The notes: generated by a model from the sequence alone, not told the origin. Shown: positions 9,078-19,603, counted from the first letter of the stretch. The stretch: 64,000 bases of DNA from Bin55 sp965199895 (GCA_965199895.1 CBDATJ010000003.1:1-64000), one strand, 5' to 3'. Numbers and translations: made by a program.

Positions 9078-9368
9078 ATGAACATTAGACCGCTACACGA
9101 CAAAATTATCGTTCGTCGTCTAGACGAAGAGACCAAGTCTGCCGGTGGGATCGTTTTACCTGACACAGCTACTGAGAAACCACAACAAGGTGAAGTCCTT
9201 GCTGTAGGTCCAGGTAAGGTAGACGACAACGGCAAGACTCACACTCTCCAAGTCAAGACTGGCGATCGAGTCATCTTCGGCCAATACGGTGGTAACACCG
9301 TGAAGTTCGAAGGGGAAGAACTACTCATCCTTGCCGAGAGTGAAATCTTTGGCGTAATCGAATCTTAA
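9078..9368 (+). CDS. groES: Co-chaperonin GroES
   Basis: GroES is the heptameric lid of the GroEL folding chamber in the cytoplasm. The 96 residues match the family along the whole length: IRPLHDKIIVRRL at the start, the mobile loop around SAGGIVLPDTATEKP (about 21-35), and the closing LLILAESEIFGVIE. The ATG is preceded by GGAG with seven bases of spacing. It is the first gene of the groESL operon, 30 bases before groEL, driven by the heat-shock promoter just upstream. Confidence 0.98.
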   Translation: MNIRPLHDKIIVRRLDEETKSAGGIVLPDTATEKPQQGEVLAVGPGKVDDNGKTHTLQVKTGDRVIFGQYGGNTVKFEGEELLILAESEIFGVIES

Positions 9369-9398
9369 CCCCAAATCTATCTATAAGGAGAAATCAGA

Positions 9399-11039
9399 AT
9401 GAGTGCAAAAGAAGTCAAATTTGCAGACGATGCCAGAACCAGGATGTTGGCCGGAGTTAATACTCTAGCCGATGCAGTCAAGGTAACTCTCGGACCAAAG
9501 GGACGAAACGTAATCTTGGACAAATCCTTTGGCGCACCTACCGTAACCAAAGATGGTGTATCGGTAGCAAAAGAAATCGAGCTCAAGGACAAGTTCGAAA
9601 ACATGGGCGCACAAATGGTCAAAGAAGTTGCGAGTCAAACTTCTGACGAAGCCGGCGATGGAACGACAACCGCTACCGTTCTAGCCCAAGCCATTCTAGT
9701 CGAAGGCCTAAAAGCCGTCGCTGCAGGAATGAACCCCATGGATCTAAAACGGGGTATCGACAAAGCTGTCAGCGCTGTTGTTGCAGAAATCGGCAACATG
9801 TCCACTCCGTGTGAAGATTCAACCTCTATCGCACAAGTCGGAACCGTTTCCGCAAACAGTGACGAGTCCGTGGGCAAGATCATTGCTGAATCAATGGAAA
9901 AAGTTGGCAAAGAAGGAGTCATCACGGTCGAAGAAGGAAGTGGTCTCGAAAACGAATTAGATGTCGTTGAAGGGATGCAATTCGACCGCGGTTACTTGTC
10001 TCCTTACTTCATCAACAACCAAGAATCTATGTCAGCGGAACTGGAAGATCCTTTCATCCTACTCTGCGACAAGAAAATATCCAATATTCGTGATATGATT
10101 CCGATCCTCGAATCTGTAGCCAAAAGTGGGAAATCGCTGATGGTTATTGCAGAAGACATCGAAGGCGAAGCTTTAGCTACCTTGGTTGTGAATAACATGC
10201 GTGGAATCGTCAAGATCGCAGCAGCAAAAGCTCCCGGCTTTGGTGATCGCCGGAAAGCAATGCTGGGAGACATCGCGATCCTTACGGGTGCTACAGTTAT
10301 TTCCGAAGAAGTTGGTCTCACCCTTGAAGGAGTTACCATCAACGATCTCGGAACCGCAAAGCGAATTTCAAGTACCAAGGAAAACACCACTATCGTCGAC
10401 GGTGCGGGTGAAAAGGATCTCATCCAAGGTCGAATCAACCAGATTCGTCAAGAAATCGAAGATACTTCTTCAGATTATGATCGCGAAAAGCTACAAGAAA
10501 GATTGGCTAAACTCGCAGGTGGTGTAGCAGTCATCAAAGTTGGCGCACCTACCGAAATCGAGATGAAGGAGAAGAAAGCCCGAGTGGAAGACGCTCTACA
10601 TTCGACTCGTGCAGCTGTCGAAGAGGGTATCGTACCTGGTGGCGGAGTTGCTCTGATTCGAGCTCTTCAGAAAATTGATAGCATTTCAGGTGATAACGAT
10701 GACCAAGATACGGGAATCAACATCGCTCTTCGATCTATGGAATTTCCACTTCGACAAATCGCCCAAAACGCTGGTAGTGAGCCTGCAGTCGTAGTAGACA
10801 AAGTTTGTTCGTTAGACGGTAACAACGGCTTTGACGGAGCCACTGGTGAATACGGTGACCTGATTGAACGCGGTATCCCCGATCCCGCAAAAGTCGTCCG
10901 TTCTGCTCTTCAAGCAGCCGCTTCTGTAGCAGGTTTGATGATCACCACCGAAGCTATGGTGAGTGAGCTGCCAGAAGACAAGCCAGCTCCAATGCCTGGT
11001 GCAGGAGGAGGCATGCCCGATATGGGAGGCATGATGTGA
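9399..11039 (+). CDS. groEL: Chaperonin GroEL
   Basis: GroEL is the double-ring ATP-dependent chaperonin that folds proteins together with GroES. The 546 residues are standard length. The ATP-binding segments VTLGPKGRNV and GDGTTTATVLA, the apical domain, and the Gly-Met-rich tail (GGGMPDMGGMM) are all present. The ATG is preceded by AAGGAG (9386-9391). Codon use seems enriched in the set typical of highly expressed genes. A clear intrinsic terminator follows 40 bases after the stop. Confidence 0.98.
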   Translation: MSAKEVKFADDARTRMLAGVNTLADAVKVTLGPKGRNVILDKSFGAPTVTKDGVSVAKEIELKDKFENMGAQMVKEVASQTSDEAGDGTTTATVLAQAILVEGLKAVAAGMNPMDLKRGIDKAVSAVVAEIGNMSTPCEDSTSIAQVGTVSANSDESVGKIIAESMEKVGKEGVITVEEGSGLENELDVVEGMQFDRGYLSPYFINNQESMSAELEDPFILLCDKKISNIRDMIPILESVAKSGKSLMVIAEDIEGEALATLVVNNMRGIVKIAAAKAPGFGDRRKAMLGDIAILTGATVISEEVGLTLEGVTINDLGTAKRISSTKENTTIVDGAGEKDLIQGRINQIRQEIEDTSSDYDREKLQERLAKLAGGVAVIKVGAPTEIEMKEKKARVEDALHSTRAAVEEGIVPGGGVALIRALQKIDSISGDNDDQDTGINIALRSMEFPLRQIAQNAGSEPAVVVDKVCSLDGNNGFDGATGEYGDLIERGIPDPAKVVRSALQAAASVAGLMITTEAMVSELPEDKPAPMPGAGGGMPDMGGMM

Positions 11040-11080
11040 TAGTGGCTCAAGCTACATCACTCTCAACCGAGTAAATAAAG

Positions 11081-11103
11081 GCGGGGTTTAACCCCGCTTT
11101 TTT
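11081..11103 (+). terminator. Rho-independent terminator of groESL
   Basis: A GC-rich hairpin (GCGGGG, loop TTTAA, CCCCGC, with further A-T pairing inside the loop) is followed by six T residues. It lies 40 bases after the groEL stop. An A-rich stretch on the other side could let it work weakly in the opposite direction too. Confidence 0.9.
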
Positions 11104-11492
11104 GTCTCACTTAAAAGCCGAGACACCTGTCCCGTTGGTAGCACTACTCGTCGACGATACCATAATCCTCCCATGAACATCCCAGATTGATCGAAAAGTT
11201 CGGGAACATGCATCTCCTGAACGCTGACCAACTTCCTTCAATCCCCGATCTCGCACTTCTTCATGAGCTATGTGATCCACGAAAAATACACAGTTTCGTT
11301 TGCTTGACACTTCACCGCTTGAGCAATAAACAGACGGAACTTCAGCTCCCTACAAGACAAAGACCTAGAATTTGAAAATATATGCCATCTAGGTAGAGAA
11401 TCTTTGGTAAGTTTCTCTGTTCTCGTTGGAACGGGTGCAATAATACCGTCTACATATTTCCGCTTCTGTCCGCTTTGGAAACAATGGCTAGT
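11104..11492. other. Intergenic region, no confident gene
   Basis: These 389 bases separate the groESL terminator from the 3' end of the RND transporter gene. Open frames of 60-67 codons exist on both strands (for example 11107-11310 minus and 11187-11375 plus), but none shows a recognisable family or a good ribosome binding site. It may hold worn gene remains; I see nothing convincing. Confidence 0.5.
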
Positions 11493-14400
11493 CTATTGTG
11501 TCACTTGAACAGTCTTCGACTGTCTCGAAAACAACCTACTTATGTTGTCCAAAATCACGTACAAGCACGGGAGCACTAACAGCGAACCTACTGTTGAAGC
11601 AACTAAACCACCGATAATTGTCAGCGCCATGGGTTGTCGGAGCACTGCACCCTCACCCCCTCCAAAGAGTAGAGGAACAAGGGCTAGAGCGGTGGTTAGA
11701 GTTGTCATGGTGATCGGACGTAAACGAATCCCGGCTGCTTCAACTAAAGCATCAATTCGGTCTTTGCCATCTCGCATGAGTTGCTTAGCAGTGGATATCA
11801 GTAGCACCGCATCGTTGACCGCAACTCCTGACAATACGATGAGTCCCAACATCGCCATCACCCCTAGAGGATTGCCGAAAGGAACCAGAGCGACTGCGAC
11901 TCCTATCAAGGCTAGGGGAATGGCGTAAAGAATGGTGATCGGTTGCAAGACAGACTCGAACGTACCTGCTAGCACCATCATCACAAGTATCAGAGCAAGT
12001 ATGCCTGCGAGTTGCAACTCTCCGAATGTTCGAGCCCTTTCCTTCTCTGCTCCGCGTAATTCAGCACTAACCCCAGAGGGTAGCGCTTCTTGTTCGAGAA
12101 CTCTTGAAACCGCTTCGATTGCTTGGGGTTGCGTATATCCATCTCGTAATAATGCTGTAATTCGAGCTGTGAGTCGTTGATCACGACGGAAGATTTCTCT
12201 TGGACCTTGTAGCTCTTCGAACGTAGCCACTTCACCGACAGTAATCCTTTGACCAGCAGCGGTTGTGAACTCCAAATCAGCTAGCTGATCTTTCAATGGT
12301 GTGTCGGTCTGCAACACGATAGGGTACTCTTCATCACCGATTGCCATCATGGTGATGCGTTGACCTTCCAAACTTGACTCTACCACTTGAGTAACTGTCG
12401 TCGAATTTACACCGAGCGCATCAGCTAAAGTTCTATCCAGGTTGATCTTGATCTCTGGCGGTCCATCTTCAAATGAAGATTTCACATTCCATAGTTCAGG
12501 TAACTCTTCGAGTTGTGCACTAATGCTTTCAGCCGCACGTCGAATGTCGAAGATCGAACTACCATCCACTTCGACCACAACAGGTTCGCTATCGGTACCC
12601 ACGGCCTCACTCAATGCTGAACGATTGAGCTCCCAGGTGAACTCTGCGTTTTCATAATTCTCCAAGTCATCAGCTAGACCATCTGCAAAAAAGCGTCCAG
12701 GTGGACTCTCTTCGGTGATCCTAACGATGAGTCTGCCAGAATTTTCTTCTGATGACTCGCGCCGGATCATTCGACTGTTTTCTGGTAACCGTCCAACTTC
12801 TGCCATGGTTGCTTCCACAAACTCTGGATTACCGTCGCGAATGGTACTTTCTATACCCCGAATCAGGTTGGTTGTCGACTCCACTCGCTGTCCACTCGGA
12901 CCTACATATCGAATGGAGAATTGTTTGGGATCCGAAGGTGGTAGAAGTTCTGTACCCAAATGAAGCAAAAACCATATAGCTACTCCTGCTATCGCACTCG
13001 CAAAAAACACTACGACTATGGGTAGGCGCAAGAAAATCCGCACTAGGCCTTCTAGTTTTCGACGAATCAGTGGGACTTTTTCTTGCACCACAACACCAGA
13101 AGCATCAAGTTTAGGAGGTCCCATGAACCACCGCCCCAGCGCAGGAATCAAAAATACAGCGACAAGCAATGAAGCGATCAGTGAAACAACTACTGTAAAT
13201 GCAATACCATCAATCAAACGGGCTGCAAGACCTTGAACAAAAAATACCGGGATGAATACCACACACGTAGTCAATGTACTAGCAACAATGGCGCCTGCAA
13301 CGAGCCCCGTTCCCTTTCTCGCTGCCACCATGGGACTTTCTCCCAAACGAATACGCCGGTACATGGATTCCACCACTACTATGGCGTTATCTACAAGCAT
13401 CCCTGCGCCTAGGGCTAAACCTCCCAAAGTGATGATGTTGAGGCTATAGCCTCCGAAATGCATAAAGAAGATTGCAGCCATGATTGAAACTGGAACCGCA
13501 ACACTAACGATAAACGTCGCACCAAATGAGCGAAGGAATAGGGCAAGAACCAGAATCGCTAAGGTGACACCCAGAATCGCAGCAAGTCGCAGGTCATCTA
13601 GAGCATCAACTACCAACGTAGCGTTATTGGTGATTTCGTGGACTTCGATGCCAGGTAAATCTTCAGCAGCTCCATCAAGAGCTTCGCGAATCGTGTTGGC
13701 AACCGTCACTGTATTGGCACCCGCCTCCTTGTAGATGGAGAGTCCCACCCCTTCTTGTCCATTGACAAGTACAACATGGTCGACTTCTTGTTCTGTAGCG
13801 GTGACAGTGGCTACATCTTTTACCCTGATGGCTAAACGGCCACCACTCTGATCCTCCAAAAAGCGAACGACGACGTTTTCTATATCAGAAATATTCTCAA
13901 GTTTCGTTCGTCCACGAACCGTGTAAACAGTGCTTGAATCTTCAATGGCACCTGCGGTTACATCTACATTTTCAGCACTGATTCGAGAGCTAATTTGGCC
14001 CAGCGTAATACCGTACTCCGCACCACGATTCTCATCAAAATAGACACTGATTTCTCGTTTTCGTCCACCGGTCACATAGACTTCCGCTACACCCGTTAAC
14101 CGCTCCACCGCTGTCGCAAGTTGTCTTCGTGCAAGCTGACGCATCTCGACCAAATCTGGTTGTCCTGAGGGCGAATACAACCCCAGTATCAAAATAGGAT
14201 CTTGGCTTGGATCAAATCTTCGGACTATGACTTCATCGACTTCCTGACTAGCTGCAAGTGAACTCAAAGCTCGTTGAATATCAATCAGCGCAGTGTCGAT
14301 ATCAGTATCCCAATCAAGATGAATAGTCGCTACCAATCTACCCGTGCGCGCTACCTGTTCAATCTCCTGAATCCCTTCAACAGAGAAAACACTTCGCTCT

Positions 14401-14612
14401 AGCGTCTCGCCATAGAGTCGTTGCATCTCTACGGGTGGACGATTACCTGAATTTACTGCAACTACAACACTGGGGCTCTTAATATCTGGCAACAGATCAA
14501 TCGGTAATTCATTGAATGCAAGCGCCCCAACTAACGCAACCGCTACTGCAGTAACACATACCGCGACAGGCCTACGTGTTGCAACACCTGCTAGACTTTC
14601 AAAGAGGCTCAC
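11493..14612 (-). CDS. RND efflux pump inner-membrane permease
   Basis: This is a proton-driven trimeric exporter of the hydrophobe/amphiphile RND class (AcrB-like) that pushes substrates through an adaptor and outer-membrane channel. The 1039 residues show the duplicated layout: first helix near 15-35, a large periplasmic porter loop, helices with the family segment GMLVDNAIVVVESMYRR near 400, a second periplasmic loop, and the C-terminal helices with GLIVLSGVAVNDAVLLI. The helix 4 relay segment reads Asp-Asn rather than the Asp-Asp pair of AcrB. The substrate cannot be told. The gene starts four bases inside the end of the adaptor gene (ATGA), so the two are coupled. No outer-membrane factor gene follows, so a TolC-like partner must be encoded elsewhere. 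Confidence 0.93.
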   Translation of the reverse strand: MSLFESLAGVATRRPVAVCVTAVAVALVGALAFNELPIDLLPDIKSPSVVVAVNSGNRPPVEMQRLYGETLERSVFSVEGIQEIEQVARTGRLVATIHLDWDTDIDTALIDIQRALSSLAASQEVDEVIVRRFDPSQDPILILGLYSPSGQPDLVEMRQLARRQLATAVERLTGVAEVYVTGGRKREISVYFDENRGAEYGITLGQISSRISAENVDVTAGAIEDSSTVYTVRGRTKLENISDIENVVVRFLEDQSGGRLAIRVKDVATVTATEQEVDHVVLVNGQEGVGLSIYKEAGANTVTVANTIREALDGAAEDLPGIEVHEITNNATLVVDALDDLRLAAILGVTLAILVLALFLRSFGATFIVSVAVPVSIMAAIFFMHFGGYSLNIITLGGLALGAGMLVDNAIVVVESMYRRIRLGESPMVAARKGTGLVAGAIVASTLTTCVVFIPVFFVQGLAARLIDGIAFTVVVSLIASLLVAVFLIPALGRWFMGPPKLDASGVVVQEKVPLIRRKLEGLVRIFLRLPIVVVFFASAIAGVAIWFLLHLGTELLPPSDPKQFSIRYVGPSGQRVESTTNLIRGIESTIRDGNPEFVEATMAEVGRLPENSRMIRRESSEENSGRLIVRITEESPPGRFFADGLADDLENYENAEFTWELNRSALSEAVGTDSEPVVVEVDGSSIFDIRRAAESISAQLEELPELWNVKSSFEDGPPEIKINLDRTLADALGVNSTTVTQVVESSLEGQRITMMAIGDEEYPIVLQTDTPLKDQLADLEFTTAAGQRITVGEVATFEELQGPREIFRRDQRLTARITALLRDGYTQPQAIEAVSRVLEQEALPSGVSAELRGAEKERARTFGELQLAGILALILVMMVLAGTFESVLQPITILYAIPLALIGVAVALVPFGNPLGVMAMLGLIVLSGVAVNDAVLLISTAKQLMRDGKDRIDALVEAAGIRLRPITMTTLTTALALVPLLFGGGEGAVLRQPMALTIIGGLVASTVGSLLVLPCLYVILDNISRLFSRQSKTVQVTQ

Positions 14613-15703
14613 AGCTCTCCGAGTACGTTGATGTTGGAATCGTTGTAGAGAGAATCGAGAGCACCGTGCACTATCCGGTCACCTACTTCGACACCACCCA
14701 AAATTTCTACCGAGTCTTCATCCTGAAGTCCCGTTTCTACTCGTTGTCGTTTCACTCGTGGTCCTTCTACAAGAAATACCACTCTCTCCATATTCCGGTT
14801 TGTCAAAGTTTCGTGGCTAACCGTGGGAACTTGTAATCGTTGTTCAATGATGATTTCCACCTCAACGAATCCCCCTGGACTGAGTTTTCTCTGAGTGTTG
14901 TCCACTTCAATCACTGCTTGTGTGGTTCGGTTGGAAGAGATTTCTGACTTAAACTCTGCCAGTACCCCTGGAAACGACACATTGTCTAGTGTTGTTGTGT
15001 TCACTCTCACGGGCATGCCTAGTTCCACTTGTTCCAAGACTGGTCCCATCATGTCGATGACAGCTTCCAATCGATCCAATGGAGCGATTCGCGCAATTTG
15101 GTGTCCCGCTCCTTGCAGTTGCCCTTCAGCAACAAAGATTCCGTTCTGGTCTCGATTGAGTGTCAGAATCGTGCCACTAATGCTTGCCTTGACCTCGACG
15201 TTGGTTGCTCTGACTTTTGCTTCTTCAAAACTACGATCTGCGTTCTCAAAGGCCTGCACAGCTTGCTCAAGCTGAGATTCTGGTATCGCTGCTATATCAA
15301 AAAGCGACTGAGACCGTTTCAGTGCAGCTTCAGCATTAGTTCTTGCCAGTTCTGCGTTGTCTAACCCGATCGCTAATTCTGCTTCAATTCCAATGATGCG
15401 AGCGAGAATGTCTCCTTGTTGAACCTCATCTCCTTCCTCAAGTCTGCGTCCATTTTCATCTCGTTCGATCCATACTCGGCCTCGAATTTGCGTCGATTCT
15501 GTGGAAATTTCAGATGGTCTCAGGAGTCCCGTTGCTTTCACAAGTTTTTCCACATCGCCTAGTTTGACAGTCTCGACATAGACAGGTGTTCTAATATCAA
15601 GCTGTGGTCTTTGCGTGGGTGGATTACAAGCAGACAAAACTAGTGAAATGCAAACTAGTAGAACTACAAGTGAGAGAGAACGTCGGTTTTCTGAAGTTTT
15701 CAT
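14609..15703 (-). CDS. RND efflux adaptor (membrane fusion lipoprotein)
   Basis: The protein is the periplasmic adaptor joining the RND permease to an outer-membrane channel. I chose the ATG at 15703 because it gives a lipoprotein signal: charged start, hydrophobic run, lipobox LSAC. The frame is open upstream to 15790, but that extension looks untranslated. Mature features are a biotinyl-lipoyl-like barrel (GRVWIERDENGRRLEEGDEV, ILARI), an alpha-hairpin of about 60 residues (ELARTNAEAALKRSQSLFD to ATNVEVKA) and beta-barrel domains (DRLEAVIDMMGPV, GGFVEVEI). Length is 364 residues. It is the first gene of a two-gene operon, followed at once by the permease. Confidence 0.9.
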   Translation of the reverse strand: MKTSENRRSLSLVVLLVCISLVLSACNPPTQRPQLDIRTPVYVETVKLGDVEKLVKATGLLRPSEISTESTQIRGRVWIERDENGRRLEEGDEVQQGDILARIIGIEAELAIGLDNAELARTNAEAALKRSQSLFDIAAIPESQLEQAVQAFENADRSFEEAKVRATNVEVKASISGTILTLNRDQNGIFVAEGQLQGAGHQIARIAPLDRLEAVIDMMGPVLEQVELGMPVRVNTTTLDNVSFPGVLAEFKSEISSNRTTQAVIEVDNTQRKLSPGGFVEVEIIIEQRLQVPTVSHETLTNRNMERVVFLVEGPRVKRQRVETGLQDEDSVEILGGVEVGDRIVHGALDSLYNDSNINVLGEL

Positions 15704-16076
15704 GAATGGTTCAAATTGATATTGATGTTTGTTTCTGAGTGAAGAGAACTTGAAATCATCGTGGATAGCTGAGATTACAAGTCTTTGCACAGATTCTTGA
15801 TCCGATGGCTATCGAGAACTCGGTGAGTTGTTTGATTCCCATATTCACGCTCACTGAATAGACCGAAACGGACTCATGCAGCGAATTGAATTATAAATTC
15901 TGTGTACACTCTCAATGTACTGTTGGAGTGTTCCGTTTTCTTGGGAACCTTCCCCAGATTTTTCCAATGTATCACTTTCAGCTAGGATGTTCTACCACCT
16001 ATGCATGCACAGATCATTCCGGTTCTCTAGTAGAAGCCTGAAATTCACGAATCTTGGATGGTGAAATCGGAAAAGG
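15704..16076. other. Intergenic region upstream of the efflux operon
   Basis: These 373 bases lie between the efflux operon and the end of the ABC operon, both on the minus strand. The stretch holds a good TATAAT box for the efflux genes (15890-15895) and an 8-base palindrome GTGTACAC just upstream of it (15902-15909). No ORF with family similarity and no clear terminator for the ABC operon is visible. Confidence 0.5.
15890..15919 (-). promoter_or_regulatory. Candidate sigma-70 promoter of the efflux operon
   Basis: A perfect -10 box TATAAT reads on the minus strand (15895-15890). A weak -35 (TACATT) lies 18 bases upstream. The palindrome GTGTACAC falls between the two boxes, where a repressor could block polymerase. 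The distance to the chosen adaptor start is about 185 bases. Confidence 0.3.
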
Positions 16077-19000
16077 CTAATCTTGTGCCTCAATAGGAGT
16101 CCAACGAATCGCATCAGCAAAAACACGCACGCCCCTAACAGATTTGTCCGAGACTAAAACTGTCACATCACCTGATTCGAGTGAGTAACTTCCCACACGA
16201 TACCAACCTGGACTTAGTTCTCGTGCAGGGACTAGCTCTTCAACGGATTGTGAAGGAGTTTCTATAGTCAATTGAATAGATCCTAACCAAGATCTGGCAC
16301 CCTCAGCTTCTTCATCAAGTCGCTGAGAAAATTCACCACGTTGTCGGGCTTCCCACTCTACTAGACGAAGAGGGACAGTTACTGATGTTGGATCGACTAA
16401 ATCGGGTATGTAATAGTCAAGTGCCCACTGACTAGACTTAGGTAAGACAGCTGAAAACGATGCACTCTTATCTCCGTTACCACTCCATGTTGTCGCTATT
16501 GTGTGGCGATAACGCCCGAAGCTCTGAAAAGGTCTGTGTTCTCTACTCCAAATTCCAGACGAAAAGGAAGAGAGGGGCAAACCTCTATCTTGTACACTTA
16601 GTGAAGGTATGGGGATAAATGCCATATACCATGGTGTCGTAGGTGAAGATGTTTCTTCTTGATTGATGATCGAAAATCCATCATCCAAATCGTCAACCGT
16701 AATCGATCCCGTAACCTCTGGAATCCAAGAATTTTGCCCAATCTGAGGGAGAGCGGACTCGTCACTGAAGTCCAAATCTGTAATTTGGGGAACTCTGACT
16801 GTGTGAGTACTATCACGGTTAAGAGACAGAGGCATCTTTAAATTGATTTGCTTGAGTGGCACAGGACTTCTATACGATAACTCATAAGAGGTTTGCCCCT
16901 TCATGAGCAACTTTTGTCCATACTCACGGGTAGGTTCTTCGTTGATACCTAAAAACGAAAATGACTGTGGTTCCTCATCAGCCGACCAACCTATTTGAAC
17001 AACTCCAGGTACTAATTCTTCGTTTCGTATCGATAAAGTCGTTTGATAAAAAACACTCCCGTCATCCGGATCCATCATCTTGCGCACTATAGGTGTGCTA
17101 TCAATGATAAATCCCGGAAGTTCAGTTCCTGCGATCCAATTGCTTACGATCTGATCAAAATTTTGTCCATGTGCGTCGGATATTCGCACAAGATCTCCAT
17201 AAGAAAAGGACCGCCCACGAAATTCACTAATCAAATCGCCCAAAACCTTGAACAATACCTCTCTATCAACCACAGCTTCTAATGAATCAACCACTCCGTT
17301 ACTTTTCAGGTAACAGGCTTTGAAAGACAGTACCGGTTCTCGGTAATAATCGAAATCACTGGGAGCAACGTCCTCTACATTCTCCCAAACTGAACTCAAA
17401 GTGTTGAAGTTGTGCCGTGCAGTCCCAAAAGGTATTCCAGTGCTAAAATTACCACCTTGCACTGCCCCAACAAGAAATGGATCCAGTGCTTGTTCCGTAG
17501 AAAAATACGTTTTTCTGTCAGAAATCAAGCTAGTCATGAGGAGTTCCATAGCAAACCCCAGTGCTGTAGCTCCCGCCCCTTTGGGTTCGGTCTGATATTT
17601 CACAAAGTTGCGAGTGATCCCAATCATGGGATCATTGCCATGTAGGTCATCGCTAAAGTACCTTTGCACATGCTGAAACATCCATGTATCCACATCTGAT
17701 TCCTCAATTTCAGCACCTTCTCTTCGCTGCGGATGGAAGGCAACATCAAACCTAGCAGTGGGTAGTGCTGATTCTCTCAGCATAACGATTCCCGGTGCAT
17801 GCAAATTGGTGTCCATTCGCCATCCCCCACCATAGATCCTCAATCGGGTGGGAACTTCTACAAAAGACAAGATTGAGTAGGGGTATTCGATACCAACAGC
17901 TTGCAATTCATCCAACTTTTCTGTTGCCCATTCACGTACTTTTGGCATCATCTCAGCTAATGCGTCAAATGTTCGACTATGTTTGCGGTTATACAGAACT
18001 TCAAAATCAATTCCGTGAATTTCCATACTAGCTCGTTCAAATTTTGAGGCCAACAGTGCGATTTGGGGAATCGGATTCTGGGGTCGAATGACGTACTTAG
18101 TCCTATTGCTGGTTTCTAGATGTTGTCGGTCACCAGGACCTGCAATCATCCAATGTTTCGGAACAGATATTTCCAAATCCACAGTAAAAAAATCGGTAGG
18201 ATGATGATCAAGATTGTCTCTGTGTACTGCTGCACCAGAAATGGGATACCAAGTTATCCCAGGTACTAGTGCAACGAAGTTGGGATGGAAAATGTAATTT
18301 TCTAGCCCTAAGAACAGCAGCTGGTCTGCTCCAATGGCACTGATTTCTGATGTCTTAATCGCAGGATTCAAGTAAGCAAAGGACGCGTTGGGAATACCTC
18401 TTGCTTTGATTTCTAGAGTGGTGAGTTCACCTCCAAAGGCTTCTCGTTCAATCACAAGTATTCCATTATTAAATTCAAACTTCGATTGGTCTTGTCCATC
18501 TATGGCCAATGCTTCAATTTTGTATCCCGGATTCAACGAAAAGGTAACCTGGTCTGAGCTGTGAGTACTTGGTAGCGTAACATCTAATGACAGATCAAGT
18601 TCGATGAAACGACTAGGACGTATGTCGATACTACCACTCATGTGTTCCACATCAGGATAGGAGCGGGTAGACACGTTCATTTGAGCGGTGGTCCATCGCT
18701 CTATCTGAGCTTTCTTATCCACCTGTGCGCCAAACAAACCAGCAATAACCAAAGCTCCTACAACAATGGTTCCAACACCAGAAATTGCGTGACCCATCCT
18801 CGCACTCATAGTTCGCTGAAGCAATGACGCTGCAACACACAATAATCCAATAGTCATCAACGTGAACGCAACCCTATTGAAGAAAGTCGCTGTAGTGACA
18901 AAAACAGGTGCTATATCTGAAGGAAACACTACCGACCCAAAGTTCAAATTTAAGGGTGACATGACTTCAAACGGAAATCTAAAACCTAACCAAATCCATA

Positions 19001-19592
19001 TTCCGAATACAGTAAGGGAAACCACCACTACCAGTAATCTGAATCGAATCAAAGTTGCAAGGAAAATGACGAATGCTCCCCAAAACGCAAGATTTGGGAC
19101 AATATCCCAAACTATGAACGCCAACAAGCTAGTAAACTCAATGGGAGCACCAAAACCCCAACCAAATAGTCCAGCGAAGATGCCGTGCAACAGTGCTAAT
19201 GTCACAAAACACAGTGCGGGGATTCCTAGAACAAGGATGATTCCAATGAGTCTCCCTGTTACTAATTCAAGATTGGAAACCGGTTGAGTATCCAATACAT
19301 CACTGATTCTTTCTCTGACATCTCTAGAGCGAACGTCAAAAGCTAGAAAGACTAGCCCGATGACGAATAAACCAATGAGTTGACCCCCTAGAAAGACGGT
19401 CAAAAACCGAGGTGCAGTAGCCCCAGTTGCTACAGTTGACTCTGTCGAACCCAAGAAGTGGCCCAAGCAGAAAATGGTATAAGTCGCAAATCCTATGATT
19501 CCTGCGAGTCCGATGAACATCCAAGTTCGCACAAGTCTTGTGCACGTGCGTGCCTCAGAAACTGCAACTGAAGCAAGAGTTCTAATATTCAT
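16077..19592 (-). CDS. ABC-2 permease fused to inactive M1-peptidase-like ectodomain (copy B)
   Basis: This 1171-residue protein has about six or seven membrane helices in residues 20-290, with an ABC-2-type loop containing FLAFDVRSRDVRERI (82-96). An M1-aminopeptidase-like ectodomain follows: beta region 310-500, then WYPISG, and a segment LHAPGIVMLRE (597-607) where the exopeptidase GAMEN motif belongs. Where active homologues have HExxH, this one reads QHVQRYF (640-646); no HExxH occurs anywhere and the downstream zinc Glu is not evident. The C-terminal ~200 residues end in a Golvesin-like beta domain (VRVFADAIRWTP). The gene follows the ATPase by 11 bases and is clearly paralogous to 20738-24190. 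By inference, a partner membrane subunit of an ABC system whose ectodomain binds rather than cuts peptide or protein. The transport substrate is unknown. Confidence 0.85.
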   Translation of the reverse strand: MNIRTLASVAVSEARTCTRLVRTWMFIGLAGIIGFATYTIFCLGHFLGSTESTVATGATAPRFLTVFLGGQLIGLFVIGLVFLAFDVRSRDVRERISDVLDTQPVSNLELVTGRLIGIILVLGIPALCFVTLALLHGIFAGLFGWGFGAPIEFTSLLAFIVWDIVPNLAFWGAFVIFLATLIRFRLLVVVVSLTVFGIWIWLGFRFPFEVMSPLNLNFGSVVFPSDIAPVFVTTATFFNRVAFTLMTIGLLCVAASLLQRTMSARMGHAISGVGTIVVGALVIAGLFGAQVDKKAQIERWTTAQMNVSTRSYPDVEHMSGSIDIRPSRFIELDLSLDVTLPSTHSSDQVTFSLNPGYKIEALAIDGQDQSKFEFNNGILVIEREAFGGELTTLEIKARGIPNASFAYLNPAIKTSEISAIGADQLLFLGLENYIFHPNFVALVPGITWYPISGAAVHRDNLDHHPTDFFTVDLEISVPKHWMIAGPGDRQHLETSNRTKYVIRPQNPIPQIALLASKFERASMEIHGIDFEVLYNRKHSRTFDALAEMMPKVREWATEKLDELQAVGIEYPYSILSFVEVPTRLRIYGGGWRMDTNLHAPGIVMLRESALPTARFDVAFHPQRREGAEIEESDVDTWMFQHVQRYFSDDLHGNDPMIGITRNFVKYQTEPKGAGATALGFAMELLMTSLISDRKTYFSTEQALDPFLVGAVQGGNFSTGIPFGTARHNFNTLSSVWENVEDVAPSDFDYYREPVLSFKACYLKSNGVVDSLEAVVDREVLFKVLGDLISEFRGRSFSYGDLVRISDAHGQNFDQIVSNWIAGTELPGFIIDSTPIVRKMMDPDDGSVFYQTTLSIRNEELVPGVVQIGWSADEEPQSFSFLGINEEPTREYGQKLLMKGQTSYELSYRSPVPLKQINLKMPLSLNRDSTHTVRVPQITDLDFSDESALPQIGQNSWIPEVTGSITVDDLDDGFSIINQEETSSPTTPWYMAFIPIPSLSVQDRGLPLSSFSSGIWSREHRPFQSFGRYRHTIATTWSGNGDKSASFSAVLPKSSQWALDYYIPDLVDPTSVTVPLRLVEWEARQRGEFSQRLDEEAEGARSWLGSIQLTIETPSQSVEELVPARELSPGWYRVGSYSLESGDVTVLVSDKSVRGVRVFADAIRWTPIEAQD

Positions 19593-19603
19593 GACGTTCC
19601 GAA

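Noticed and set aside
9635..10438. Long open frames antisense to groEL (e.g. 10004-10438)
   Set aside because: They mirror the codon pattern of groEL and have no independent features.
11107..11375. Short overlapping frames after groEL
   Set aside because: No family match and no start signals; too short to separate from chance.
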